Notes: generated by a model from the sequence alone, not told the origin. A stretch of 64,000 nt of DNA from KBS-83 sp051025295 (GCA_051025295.1 JBMGJV010000002.1); one strand, 5' to 3'. Positions 44,252 to 52,419 are shown, counted from the first letter of the stretch. Made by a program: numbers and translations.

Positions 44252-44328
44252 AGCAGCAGGCGCAGCCATTCAGCGATCCCGCGGTGTGGGCCTACATGGC
44301 GCGTGTTCGTAGTGCGCGGCCGGCCTGA
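44221..44328 (+). pseudogene. Out-of-frame 3-prime end of the MerR/TipAS gene
   Basis: Reads VDREHWPTGMKQQAQPFSDP and continues AVWAYMARVRSARPA before TGA at 44326-44328. The HWP-GMK and FSDP-VW pattern matches the closing helices of TipAS domains. It joins the upstream frame if one base (most simply one G near 44219-44221) is added. No slippery heptamer is seen at the junction. Confidence 0.7.
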
Positions 44329-44330
44329 CG

Positions 44331-44714
44331 TCAGGCCTTGCGTAGTCGAATGGCGCCCCTCGCCCGCGACGGATCGACCACGCGGCCGCCCTGCGTGATC
44401 ACGATGCGGCCCTCGGCAACGAGGCGCCGGGCTGCAGCGCGCGCCGGCTCCATAAGCGGTCGCCATGCGACTTCGTCATCACTGGCGGCGACCGCGCGCG
44501 CTGCTTCGGAGGGGCAGATCGTCTTGCCCGCTCCCCGCTGCTCGAGCAGCCGAAGGATCGTCTGTTCGAGCATGCGGTCCTGTGCGCCCGGCTTGTGCGC
44601 GCGGCATGCGTCGGAGCAGTAGCGCACGGACTCCCAGTCGCGCTCCCACTTTTTGCGCCACGTGATGATCCGTCCGCAGCTCGCGCATGGCTTGCTGGGC
44701 AGTTCTGCGCTCAA
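44331..44714 (-). CDS. DUF2256-DUF3253 fusion protein
   Basis: A 127-residue protein. Residues about 8-45 (KPCASCGRIITWRKKWERDW and YCSDACRAHK) match DUF2256, a zinc-ribbon-like module with CxxC and CxxxC pairs; residues 48-127 (LEQTILRLLEQRGAGKTICP...ARRLVAEGRIVITQGGRVVD) match DUF3253, a winged-helix-like domain. The start is TTG, overlapping the stop of the upstream aminotransferase by 4 nt, so the two are translationally coupled. Function unknown. Two nt separate it from the frameshifted tail of the convergent MerR gene. Confidence 0.78.
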   Translation of the reverse strand: MSAELPSKPCASCGRIITWRKKWERDWESVRYCSDACRAHKPGAQDRMLEQTILRLLEQRGAGKTICPSEAARAVAASDDEVAWRPLMEPARAAARRLVAEGRIVITQGGRVVDPSRARGAIRLRKA

Positions 44715-45919
44715 GCGAGCCGCTCCACGGCAGCGATGCAGCGATCGATCTCGTCTTCGGTGTTGTAGTAGTGCACGGAGGCGCGCACCACGGCATCGAG
44801 CCCGCGCGCCTGCATGTCCAGCAGGGCTCCGGCGCGATCGTTCAGGCGCACGATGATGCGCTCCTTTGCCAGCCGACGAACCACATCAGCGACGGAGAAG
44901 AGCTCATGCGTGAAGGTCACGATGCCAGACTCGGGCGCGCCCTCGCGCCATCCTGGATCGCGAACGGTTACACCGCGTACACCCGCCAACCCGGCGCGCA
45001 GGCGTGCGGCCAGCGTGCTCACTCGCGATTGAATGCCGTCGAGTCCGAGCGCCAGCGCGTACCGCACGGCCACGCCAAGCCCCAGGCGCGTCGCCACCGA
45101 CGACTCCCACGCTTCAAAACGACGCGCGTCTTCCCGCACGGAGAAGGTGTCCGGGCCAGTCCAGGTCGCGGCATGCAGGTCAAGCAACGGCGGATCGAGC
45201 CGCTCCATCAGGCTCTGCCGCACATACAAAAATCCTGTGCCGCGCGGCCCCCGCAGATACTTGCGCCCGGTGGCAGAGAGCAGATCACACTGCAGCTCCT
45301 CGACATCGAGCGGGATCTGCCCCGCGCTCTGGCACGCATCCAGCAGGAACGGCACTCCGCGCTGCCGCGCCAGCCGGCCCACCTCGGCCGCAGGCTGCAC
45401 GCGACCGCTGTTGGTCGGCACATGCGTCAACGCGATCAGCGCAACCTGCCGCTCTGTGCGCAGCGCCGACGCGAGCGCGTCCAAATCGATGCCGCCCGTT
45501 GCGTCCACAGGCACCACCACGACGCGCACTCCGAACCGGCGTGCCACCTGCAGAAAGGCGATGTAGTTGCTGGCGTACTCATTCGGCGCGGTCAGGATCA
45601 CATCGCCTGCCCGCCAGGGCAGCGCATAGAACGCCATGTCCCATCCGCGGGTTGCGGACTCGACCAGCGCAATCTCTTCTGCCTGCGCATGCAGCAGGGT
45701 GGCGATGGATTGGTACACCTGCTGGTGTTCCGCAACGACTTCGTCGTTTGCTTCGTAGCCGCCAATCTGTTCTTCCCGCCGCAGGTGTGCAGTCACGCGG
45801 TCCACCACAGGCCGTGGCTGGAGACTGGCACCTGCGTTGTTGAGAAATACCTTGTTGGCGCACCCAGCCGTGTCGGCGCGCATCTGTTCGATGGGGAATG
45901 TGTCCACCGCACTCAGCAT
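44711..45919 (-). CDS. Class V PLP-dependent aminotransferase/lyase
   Basis: A 402-residue fold-type I PLP enzyme. Seen: NNAGASL near residue 28, the Asp of DACQSAGQIPLD that contacts the pyridine nitrogen, and the Schiff-base Lys in SATGRKYLRGPRGTGF. The set NNAG and SATGRKYLRGP is typical of isopenicillin-N epimerase-like, EgtE-like or cysteine-desulfurase-related enzymes. Substrate unknown. The ATG at 45919 is supported by TATGCT 6 nt upstream; the frame is open to 45958. Confidence 0.8.
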   Translation of the reverse strand: MLSAVDTFPIEQMRADTAGCANKVFLNNAGASLQPRPVVDRVTAHLRREEQIGGYEANDEVVAEHQQVYQSIATLLHAQAEEIALVESATRGWDMAFYALPWRAGDVILTAPNEYASNYIAFLQVARRFGVRVVVVPVDATGGIDLDALASALRTERQVALIALTHVPTNSGRVQPAAEVGRLARQRGVPFLLDACQSAGQIPLDVEELQCDLLSATGRKYLRGPRGTGFLYVRQSLMERLDPPLLDLHAATWTGPDTFSVREDARRFEAWESSVATRLGLGVAVRYALALGLDGIQSRVSTLAARLRAGLAGVRGVTVRDPGWREGAPESGIVTFTHELFSVADVVRRLAKERIIVRLNDRAGALLDMQARGLDAVVRASVHYYNTEDEIDRCIAAVERLA

Positions 45920-45925
45920 GTGCCC

Positions 45926-45931
45926 AGCATA
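45926..45931 (-). promoter_or_regulatory. -10 element of the class V aminotransferase, leaderless
   Basis: TATGCT on the minus strand ends 6 nt before the ATG. Its expected -35 region overlaps the plus-strand TATACT of tyrS. Confidence 0.45.
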
Positions 45932-45959
45932 GAGGGTGAGCCACGACAGTCGCGCCACC

Positions 45960-45965
45960 TATACT
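45960..45965 (+). promoter_or_regulatory. -10 element of tyrS
   Basis: TATACT 10 nt before the tyrS ATG; a GAGAAG stretch between could be a weak ribosome site. The mRNA leader would be about four nt. Confidence 0.4.
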
Positions 45966-45975
45966 GTCGAGAAGC

Positions 45976-47259
45976 ATGCCCGACGCGCCGACCTCATCCG
46001 CTCCTCAGACTTCTGCCCTGCACGCCTTTCCTCCAGTTGACGAGCAGCTCGATCTGCTCCAGAAGGGCGCAGCCGAGATCATCCGTGTCTCCGATCTACG
46101 CGAGCGCCTTGAGCAGTCGCGCCGCACGGGACGTCCGCTGCGCGTCAAGGCTGGGTTCGATCCCACGGCGCCCGATCTTCATCTCGGCCATACCGTGCTC
46201 ATGCGCAAGCTGAAGCACTTTCAGGATCTCGGGCACCAGGTGATCTTCCTCATCGGCGACTTCACGTCGTTGATCGGGGACCCCACGGGGCGCTCTGTCA
46301 CCCGCAAGCCGCTCACGCGCGAACAGATCGAAGTCAACGCGCAGACGTACACCGAGCAGGTCTTCCGCATCCTCGACCGCAGCCGGACTGAGGTACGGTT
46401 CAACTCGGAGTGGCTAAACACGCTCGGCTTCGAGGGGTTCATCCGCCTCGCTGCCCATTTCACCGTGTCGCAAATGCTGGAACGCGATGAGTTTCACAAG
46501 CGCTTCCACGAAGAGAAGCCGATCTCTGTCCACGAACTGCTCTACCCGCTCGCGCAGAGTTACGATTCCGTTGCCCTCCACGCCGACGTTGAGTTGGGTG
46601 GCACCGATCAGAAGTTCAACCTGCTGATGGGGCGCGAACTGCAGCGGCAGTATGACCAGCCACCGCAGATTGTGCTGATGACGCCGATTCTCGAGGGACT
46701 GGATGGCGTGCAGAAGATGTCGAAGTCGCTCGGCAATGCGATCGGCATCCACGAGCCAGCCGGCGAAATGTACGGCAAGCTGATGTCCATCTCTGATGAA
46801 CTGATGTGGAGCTACTGGACGCTGCTCACCGACATGCGGCAGAGCGAGATCGACACGCTTCGGGCGGCGGTCGCAACTGGTAGCGAGCACCCGATGGAGG
46901 TCAAGAAGCGGCTGGCGCGGACCATCGTGAGCGGCTTCCATTCGCCCGAAGCTGGGGAGCGGGCAGCAGAAAACTGGGCACGTCAGTTCCAGCGCGATGA
47001 AGCGCCTGAGGATCTTGAAGAGCTCCCTGTTCCTGCGGCAGACCTTGGCTGGACGAGGGAGAACGGGGCGGTGCGGCTCGACAAGCTGCTGGTCCGCCTG
47101 GGGCTGGCCGAGTCAGCGAGCGATGCATCGCGCAAGGTGAAGCAGGGCGCGGTGCGCCTGGACGGAGAGCCTGCACAGGGCACCCACGCGAAGGTCGCTG
47201 TGCCGGGGCGCGTCATAGTACGCGCGGGACGCCGCGCGAAGGCGGCCATGCTCAGCTAG
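45976..47259 (+). CDS. tyrS: Tyrosyl-tRNA synthetase
   Basis: A 427-residue class I synthetase charging tRNA-Tyr. The HIGH-equivalent is HLGH (69-72), the KMSKS loop is present in full (about 243-247, in LDGVQKMSKSLGN), and the C-terminus is an S4 RNA-binding domain (VRLDKLLVRLGLAESASDAS). An N-terminal extension of about 25 residues (Pro/Ser-rich) precedes the family core. Length and motif spacing fit the TyrS type with HIGH/KMSKS found in Gram-negatives (TyrZ-like). Divergent from the aminotransferase with only 56 nt between starts. Confidence 0.95.
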   Translation: MPDAPTSSAPQTSALHAFPPVDEQLDLLQKGAAEIIRVSDLRERLEQSRRTGRPLRVKAGFDPTAPDLHLGHTVLMRKLKHFQDLGHQVIFLIGDFTSLIGDPTGRSVTRKPLTREQIEVNAQTYTEQVFRILDRSRTEVRFNSEWLNTLGFEGFIRLAAHFTVSQMLERDEFHKRFHEEKPISVHELLYPLAQSYDSVALHADVELGGTDQKFNLLMGRELQRQYDQPPQIVLMTPILEGLDGVQKMSKSLGNAIGIHEPAGEMYGKLMSISDELMWSYWTLLTDMRQSEIDTLRAAVATGSEHPMEVKKRLARTIVSGFHSPEAGERAAENWARQFQRDEAPEDLEELPVPAADLGWTRENGAVRLDKLLVRLGLAESASDASRKVKQGAVRLDGEPAQGTHAKVAVPGRVIVRAGRRAKAAMLS

Positions 47260-47315
47260 GAATGTCTTCGAAGGTGGAGGGCAACGCGGAACAGAGCGGC
47301 CGGTGGCCAGCATTC

Positions 47316-47519
47316 TTAGGCGTTGTAGGAGCCGGAGTAGAGCTCAGTCAGCTTGTGGATGAGGTCGCCGTAGCCAGAGGCCTCGAGCTGCACCTCGGTA
47401 CCGGTGTGAAGCTGGACAAAAGCGAGCTGCCGCTTGTAATCCATCGCAATCGAGGCAATCTGCTCCAAAGGAATTGCCCGGGACCGCTCCAATGCCTGCG
47501 CCAACTCTACGGCTTTCAT
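47316..47519 (-). CDS. Small hypothetical protein, 67 residues
   Basis: Reads MKAVELAQALERSRAIPLEQ, then a strand-rich part IAMDYKRQLAFVQLHTGTEV and a C-terminal helix DLIHKLTELYSGSYNA. Looks like a compact soluble alpha/beta protein. No homology recognised. A GGGGGA site lies about 9 nt before the ATG. It converges on tyrS and faces a long intergenic region on its upstream side. Confidence 0.55.
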   Translation of the reverse strand: MKAVELAQALERSRAIPLEQIASIAMDYKRQLAFVQLHTGTEVQLEASGYGDLIHKLTELYSGSYNA

Positions 47520-47680
47520 GTGCGGGTCCCCCAGAAAAATGGTTCAGTAAATGAAGCGGCGGCGGTGCGGTGACGCCCTGGTTCTGAGTCCCTCCCCCGA
47601 AAGACCCGGCACCAGTGCGATCACCGCACCACCGCATGCACTCAACATACCTCGAACTAAGCCCGTGAAAACATCGGAGC

Positions 47681-47760
47681 GGTAACTCTTACCCAACTAC
47701 TGAGTAACGCAGGGTAACTTGCCGCTTTGCTGCGTCAGCAGGACTGGTAACGTTTTTACC
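47681..47760. repeat. Phased GGTAAC repeats with two inverted pairs
   Basis: GGTAAC occurs at 47681, 47713 and 47746, that is every 32-33 nt (about three helix turns). The first and last are half of inverted pairs: GGTAA-CTC-TTACC (47681-47693) and GGTAA-CGTTT-TTACC (47746-47760). Probably binding sites for a dimeric regulator. Confidence 0.4.
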
Positions 47761-48032
47761 AACACCTGCCGCATGCTCCGGCCGCGTTTTGAATGGCCCG
47801 CGGCCAGTTCTCGACCCTTTCATGGATGCGCAAAAATCTCCTCCAGCTGCCAGGTACACGAAGCAGTTCAGGGTGCAGAAAGCAGCCGGGCCAGACTGTG
47901 TCCGGAATGTCCCGATGGGATAGCCAGACACCATGCCTGACTTCGCCAGCCGATGAAAACAAAAATCGGGAGCGGGCTGCTACCAAAAGCCATACCGGCG
48001 CGTCTCCTACATGCGGGGATTCGTCTACCCTT

Positions 48033-48049
48033 GTGGGGACACTCCCCAC
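48033..48049 (+). promoter_or_regulatory. Hairpin next to the sigma-factor ribosome site
   Basis: Perfect 7-bp inverted repeat GTGGGGA-CAC-TCCCCAC ending 1 nt before the GAGGTG ribosome site (48051-48056) of the sigma gene. It could sequester or protect the start, or be an operator. Confidence 0.4.
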
Positions 48050-48064
48050 CGAGGTGTGAGCACG

Positions 48065-48772
48065 ATGGGAACCGACGCACTCCGTGTCCAGCCCGGGCAG
48101 CTAAGCCCGGCGCTTCCGGCCAACCGCACCAGCCAGACCTGGCCCGGACGCCGTGACCTCCAGACCCGCACGGCTGGACGCATGTCGCCCGAGGACCGGG
48201 CCTCTGAAACAGAACTGATCCGCCAGGCTCAGAAAGGCTCGCGGCCGGCGTTTGACGCCCTGGTGCGCCAGTACGATCAGGCCGTGCTGCGCCTTGCGCT
48301 GCACCTGCTCGGCTCCGAAAGCGACGCCCAGGACATCGCGCAGGAGGCCTTCTTGAAGGCCTACCGCTACCTGAACAACTTCCGGTTCGAGTGCTCCTTC
48401 TATACCTGGATCTACCGCATCGTCACGAATCTCTGCCTGGACCTGATGCGCCGCCGCAAGACGCGTCGTGAAGACTCGGCGGTGGTGACGGATCAATCGG
48501 GGGAAGAGCTCGACCTGTTGTCGATGGTCTCCGACGAGCGCGCCTCGGCCAACCCGGGCCGCGAGCTGGAACGCAAGGAGCTCGGCGCACGGATCCAGGC
48601 AGCGCTCGAGAAGCTGACCCCGCGCGAGCGCATGGTCTTCGAACTGAAGCACTACCAGGGCCTGCGCCTGCGTACCATCGGCGAGATGCTGAACACCACC
48701 GAGGAGACAGCCAAGAACACGCTGTTCCGCGCAACTAAGAAGCTGCGCGCCAGCCTGGCGGTGGTCCGGTGA
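48065..48772 (+). CDS. ECF-type sigma-70 family factor
   Basis: A 235-residue sigma factor. Region 2 is FDALVRQYDQAVLRLALHLL with SDAQDIAQEAFLKAYRYLNNF and the -10-binding WIYRIVTNLCLDLMRRRK; region 4 is LEKLTPRERMVFELKHYQGL with the helix-turn-helix TIGEMLNTTEETAKNTLFRA. An extra Pro/Thr/Arg-rich N-terminus of about 45 residues precedes region 2. The start ATG follows a GAGGTG site by 8 nt; an earlier in-frame ATG is at 48011. Its last codons overlap the anti-sigma gene in a GTGA junction, so it is controlled by that protein. Confidence 0.9.
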   Translation: MGTDALRVQPGQLSPALPANRTSQTWPGRRDLQTRTAGRMSPEDRASETELIRQAQKGSRPAFDALVRQYDQAVLRLALHLLGSESDAQDIAQEAFLKAYRYLNNFRFECSFYTWIYRIVTNLCLDLMRRRKTRREDSAVVTDQSGEELDLLSMVSDERASANPGRELERKELGARIQAALEKLTPRERMVFELKHYQGLRLRTIGEMLNTTEETAKNTLFRATKKLRASLAVVR

Positions 48773-49734
48773 TCTGGGCAAGCCAGGGCAGCGCCTTGAG
48801 CTGCGACACCGCGCAGGAGCAGATCACGCTTCTGCTCTACGGCGAACTCAGTGATGAGGCGTGCCACCGGCTGGAGCAGCACCTCGCGGGCTGCTCTGTC
48901 TGCCGCGACGAACTCGAAGTGAGCCGTGCGCTCTCGAGTGCGATGGCGATTCTGCCCGTTCGCGAGCCCTCCCCCAACCTGCTCGCGCAGACGCGGATGA
49001 AGATCGACGATGCGCTCGAGCAAGTGCCGCAGGACTCCTGGTTTGCGCAGCTCCGGCGCTCCTGGCTCACCGACCTTCGCCTGCTGGGCACCGCTCCGTT
49101 AGCAGCAGCGGCCATGCTCTGCGTGGGTGCCGGCCTGGGTTACACCGGCTTCCGGCTGGCCGCGCCGGCGGGCGCCAATCCCGCGCTCGTCGACCAGGGC
49201 CGGGCGCCGATTGCTGCCGTGACCGGCGTGTCGCAGGACGCTAACGGCATGGTGCGCGTTGAATACAGCCGCCTGACGCCGGCGGCCGCAGTGGGACGGG
49301 CCGATGATCCTTCCATCCGCAGCCTGCTCCTGGCCGGAACGCGCGCTCCGCTGAATCCCGCGGTCCAGACAGCGGCGCTGGGGCTGCTGGCGCATGCCTG
49401 CAGTGCCGGCGATGGCTGCGGCTCCGATGATGGGCTTCGCGAGGCGCTGATGGTGGCGCTCCGCTACGACCCGGATACACACGTGCGGACGCAGGCACTG
49501 GCCGGTCTTGCGCCCTACCTTGCGGACGACATGCACGTTCGGGACGCGGTGCTCGAAGCCGTGCTCGATGACAACGATCCCCAGGTGCGGGCCAGCGCCA
49601 TCCGCATGCTCGCGCCGGTCAGCGCCGACTCGAGCGTGCAGCAGGTGCTTCAGACAGTCGCAGCGCACGATGGCAATGCGCTGCTGCGCACCGTCTCCCG
49701 CACCATGCTTGAGCAGATGCCGCCCGTTCAGTGA
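48769..49734 (+). CDS. Zinc-finger anti-sigma factor with HEAT-repeat periplasmic domain
   Basis: A 321-residue membrane protein. The N-terminal ZAS-like zinc finger has HLAGCSVC (His38, Cys42, Cys45), a typical cytoplasmic anti-sigma module. A single membrane helix (about 103-127) follows. The extracytoplasmic part after about residue 170 contains helical repeats (HEAT-like: NPAVQTAALGLLAHA, DTHVRTQALAGLAPYLADD, DPQVRASAIRMLAPV). GTG start overlaps the sigma stop. It presumably holds the sigma factor at the membrane and releases it in response to an envelope signal sensed by the repeat domain. Confidence 0.85.
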   Translation: MIWASQGSALSCDTAQEQITLLLYGELSDEACHRLEQHLAGCSVCRDELEVSRALSSAMAILPVREPSPNLLAQTRMKIDDALEQVPQDSWFAQLRRSWLTDLRLLGTAPLAAAAMLCVGAGLGYTGFRLAAPAGANPALVDQGRAPIAAVTGVSQDANGMVRVEYSRLTPAAAVGRADDPSIRSLLLAGTRAPLNPAVQTAALGLLAHACSAGDGCGSDDGLREALMVALRYDPDTHVRTQALAGLAPYLADDMHVRDAVLEAVLDDNDPQVRASAIRMLAPVSADSSVQQVLQTVAAHDGNALLRTVSRTMLEQMPPVQ

Positions 49735-49824
49735 GCTGCGCATTCGCCGCATCCGGATCCTGGGATTCCGAACAAATATCGTGATTGCTTTCATTGGTCA
49801 GGCATAACCTTCCCTGTTCTTCTT

Positions 49825-49864
49825 CGTCTCATGGATAGCCATGCAGCATGGCGCCCCTGAGACG
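49825..49864. other. Nested 40-nt stem-loop between anti-sigma and PDZ genes
   Basis: Outer arms CGTCTCA / TGAGACG (49825-49831, 49858-49864) and inner arms GCCATG / CATGGC (49838-49843, 49847-49852) with a CAG loop. No T-run on either side, so it is not an ordinary terminator. Possibly a structured 3-prime end or an RNA element. Confidence 0.45.
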
Positions 49865-49978
49865 CAGAAGGCAGCAAAAGTACGCTGTTCATCGACCACC
49901 AGTGCACACAAGGTGGAAGCGCCCGGAGACGAATAGCGGAAACCTCGCGACGACTCATCCGGCAGGGAGCACATGCTC

Positions 49979-49984
49979 TATACT
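49979..49984 (+). promoter_or_regulatory. -10 of the PDZ protein gene
   Basis: TATACT 28 nt before the ATG at 50013, with an AGGAG ribosome site (49998-50002) in between. No obvious -35. Confidence 0.4.
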
Positions 49985-50012
49985 CTTGCCGCCAGTCAGG
50001 AGCACTGCTTCC

Positions 50013-50951
50013 ATGCACCACCGTCTTTCCATCACCGGTCGCGTCATCCTGTCGAGTGCAGGGCTGGCGCTGCTCATTCCCTGCGCGATCCACGCTGCCC
50101 CCCCACCGCCTGAGCTCGCACCGCAGGGCTACGCTGGCTTTGCCGTTCTCAATACGCATGGACTGCTCGCGGCGACACAGCAGGGCTACCTCGGCGTGAA
50201 TGTGCGGGACGTCGATCTGGAGCACGCGTCGAAGGAGAAGCTGCCGGCCCCCGTGGGCGCCGAGGTGGTCTCGCTCGACCACGACGCGCCTGCTGCCAAG
50301 GCCGGTGTTCATACCGGCGACATCATTCAGAGTCTGAACGGGCAGATCATCGCCGATGCGGCCACGCTCACGCGCCTGCTTCGCGACATGCCTGTGGGTA
50401 AGTTGATCGAGCTACAGATTATTCACGCAGGCAAGGTGGCGATGGTCCATCTGCAGCTCGCAGACCGCAGTTCACTGGTGCAGCATGCGTGGTCGCATCA
50501 TTTCCGGGTGCCGCTGCCGGAGAGCGCGCCCATGGTCCAGGGCTTTGCCGCACAACACAGCTTCCCGAGTGGCGGCGGTTCGGCGACCACTGACAGCCCG
50601 GATGCTGAGGCCTATGTCGGCGCGCAGGTCGAGCCGCTGACCCGTCAGCTGGCGAAGTTCTTTGGCTCGCATGCCGGCAATGGGCTGCTGGTGCGCAGCG
50701 TGGAGGACAAGAGCCCCGCGTTTGCCGCAGGGCTCGAAGCAGGTGACGTGATCCTGAGCGCCAATGGTCAGGCAGTGGAGACCACAGCCGAGTGGCTGCA
50801 GGTACTGCGCAGCAACGCCGGCCATCCTGTTCCGGTCACTGTCTTACGCAACCGGAAGGTGCTGTCGCTTGCCATCACGGTAGACAACCGCATCACGCAG
50901 TCGGAGTTGGTCGTGCCCGAGCAGGTGAACCGCCTTCGCTTCGGGCTTTAG
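50013..50951 (+). CDS. Exported protein with two PDZ domains
   Basis: A 312-residue periplasmic protein with a signal peptide (core VILSSAGLALLIPCAIHA). Two PDZ domains are visible: YLGVNVRDV...VGAEVVSLDHDAPAAKAGVHTGDIIQSLNGQII (about 55-145) and YVGAQVEPLT...NGLLVRSVEDKSPAFAAGLEAGDVILSANGQAV (about 205-300). There is no trypsin-like protease domain, so it is not DegP; it may bind peptide termini or assist a sensor. It follows the sigma/anti-sigma pair and could be a target or partner of it, which is inference. Confidence 0.82.
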   Translation: MHHRLSITGRVILSSAGLALLIPCAIHAAPPPPELAPQGYAGFAVLNTHGLLAATQQGYLGVNVRDVDLEHASKEKLPAPVGAEVVSLDHDAPAAKAGVHTGDIIQSLNGQIIADAATLTRLLRDMPVGKLIELQIIHAGKVAMVHLQLADRSSLVQHAWSHHFRVPLPESAPMVQGFAAQHSFPSGGGSATTDSPDAEAYVGAQVEPLTRQLAKFFGSHAGNGLLVRSVEDKSPAFAAGLEAGDVILSANGQAVETTAEWLQVLRSNAGHPVPVTVLRNRKVLSLAITVDNRITQSELVVPEQVNRLRFGL

Positions 50952-50964
50952 CCGCCAGGGGGCG

Positions 50965-52419
50965 CTAGGGCACCCTCACAGTGAACGAGCGCCGTACCAG
51001 TGAGTTATCCCAGCCTGCTGCGTAGACGTCCATGCGATGCGTGCCCGTGCTCAGGCTCAGGCTGCGGTTCATGAACGCGTACTTCGAGAAGCTGTCCCAC
51101 TGCTCGCTGCGCTTCGTGCCGTCGACCCAAACCTCAACCTTGCGCATCTCCGTCTGACCCGCCGCACCGATAGTGAACTGAGCCGGTGAGCCCGTCGACG
51201 ACGGCGGAGAACACACGCGGATACCGACGAAGGCATCCGGCGGTGCGCAGCTCGGGGAGCTTGACGCGGTGGTGTTCAACAGTGTCCCGATCTGCTGATC
51301 TTCGAGCGCACTGCACGGCGCCTTGATGCAGCTCAGGAACGAGATATCGGCCCGGCTGTCCGGATTCGCGCGAATGGCACTCACATCGTCGATGTAGGAC
51401 GGCGCTGTTGCGACCGTCTGCTGCGGGTTGTAACTGCTGTCCCTGTTTCGGGTCAGCACTCCGATGTACGCCGAACCGGTCTGGCTGTTGTTGTTGCAAT
51501 CTGCTTCGCCGACCACAAGATCATTCAGCCGATCGCCGTTCATGTCGGCCGCCACCACACCGAACCCGTTGCAGTGCGCTAGCGGAATGATGGTGCGGCT
51601 GCCGAAGCTGCGATCCGAATCGCCGTAGAAGACGCGCAGCGCCTTGGCACTGGGGTAATACTGCGAGCCGACGATGTCCATCTTGGCGTCATTGTTCACG
51701 TCGACTGCATAGAAGAGCGAGTGGCCGCCCGTCGTCTGGAGCAGGCGGCTCGTCGGGAAGTGTCCGGTCCCGTCCCCGTAAAGCACCTGGACGGCGTTGT
51801 AGTTGCTCAGATCGCCGACTGCGACATCCGCGCGGCCATCGCCATCGAAGTCGCCGAGCAGCAGGTAGCCACCCACCGAGGTGCCCCGCGAGGGACCCGC
51901 GACGAAGCTGCCGCTGCCCGTCCCAAATAGCACTTTCACGTAGAGGCCGCCCTGGAAGGCGATGTCCATGTGCCCATCGTGGTTGAAGTCGCCCGCGACT
52001 GCGGTGTACGCGTCCCCGAGTCCGGACTGCGAGAAGACTGCGCCCTGATGGAGGTCGCCGTGCCCGTCGTTCAGGAACACGTGAACTGCGTTATCGGTGC
52101 CGAACACAGCAAGGTCCGCCGTGCTGTCGTTGTTGAAGTCGGCGATGGCAATCGGGCCGGCATCGGCTCCGCCCGGGATCGCGTACGAGACCGGCGCGCC
52201 ATACGTGCCGTCGCAGTGCGAAAACTCGACCGCGAAGTTGCCGTTGCCCTGCGTGAGGACCAGATCCTCGCAGCCATCCTGGTTCAGATCGGCGTGAAGC
52301 GTAGAGGCCTGTCCGGGCGAGAGGCGCTCCAAAACACCTACTGTAGTGGCGGCGAGAGCGGCTTGAAGAGAGCCGGCCAGGAAAAGCGTGAGAGCGAGAC
52401 GAACACCGGCGTATGCCAC
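50965..52419 (-). CDS. Secreted FG-GAP/VCBS repeat protein
   Basis: A 484-residue secreted protein with a signal peptide (LALTLFLAGSLQAALAA). At least six repeats with the calcium-binding DxNxDG-like core (DLNQDGCEDL, DFNNDSTADL, DFNHDGHMDI, DFDGDGRADV, DVNNDAKMDI, DMNGDRLNDL) form a beta-propeller. The C-terminal 100 residues (KVEVWVDGTKRSEQW... RSFTVRVP) look like an Ig-like domain, with a cysteine-bearing junction. Such proteins are common in Acidobacteriota and are thought to be adhesins or carbohydrate-binding; the ligand is unknown. Start GTG with GAGG 5 nt before. Convergent with the PDZ gene. Confidence 0.85.
   Translation of the reverse strand: MAYAGVRLALTLFLAGSLQAALAATTVGVLERLSPGQASTLHADLNQDGCEDLVLTQGNGNFAVEFSHCDGTYGAPVSYAIPGGADAGPIAIADFNNDSTADLAVFGTDNAVHVFLNDGHGDLHQGAVFSQSGLGDAYTAVAGDFNHDGHMDIAFQGGLYVKVLFGTGSGSFVAGPSRGTSVGGYLLLGDFDGDGRADVAVGDLSNYNAVQVLYGDGTGHFPTSRLLQTTGGHSLFYAVDVNNDAKMDIVGSQYYPSAKALRVFYGDSDRSFGSRTIIPLAHCNGFGVVAADMNGDRLNDLVVGEADCNNNSQTGSAYIGVLTRNRDSSYNPQQTVATAPSYIDDVSAIRANPDSRADISFLSCIKAPCSALEDQQIGTLLNTTASSSPSCAPPDAFVGIRVCSPPSSTGSPAQFTIGAAGQTEMRKVEVWVDGTKRSEQWDSFSKYAFMNRSLSLSTGTHRMDVYAAGWDNSLVRRSFTVRVP

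Larger units (their letters stand above)
47520..48064. other. 545-nt intergenic region upstream of the ECF sigma operon
   Basis: No credible gene. It separates the divergent 67-residue ORF and the ECF sigma gene, and holds three phased GGTAAC sites (47681-47760), a hairpin close to the sigma start, and an A/T-richer patch around 47950-47965. Short frames present here have no ribosome sites or codon bias. Confidence 0.5.
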
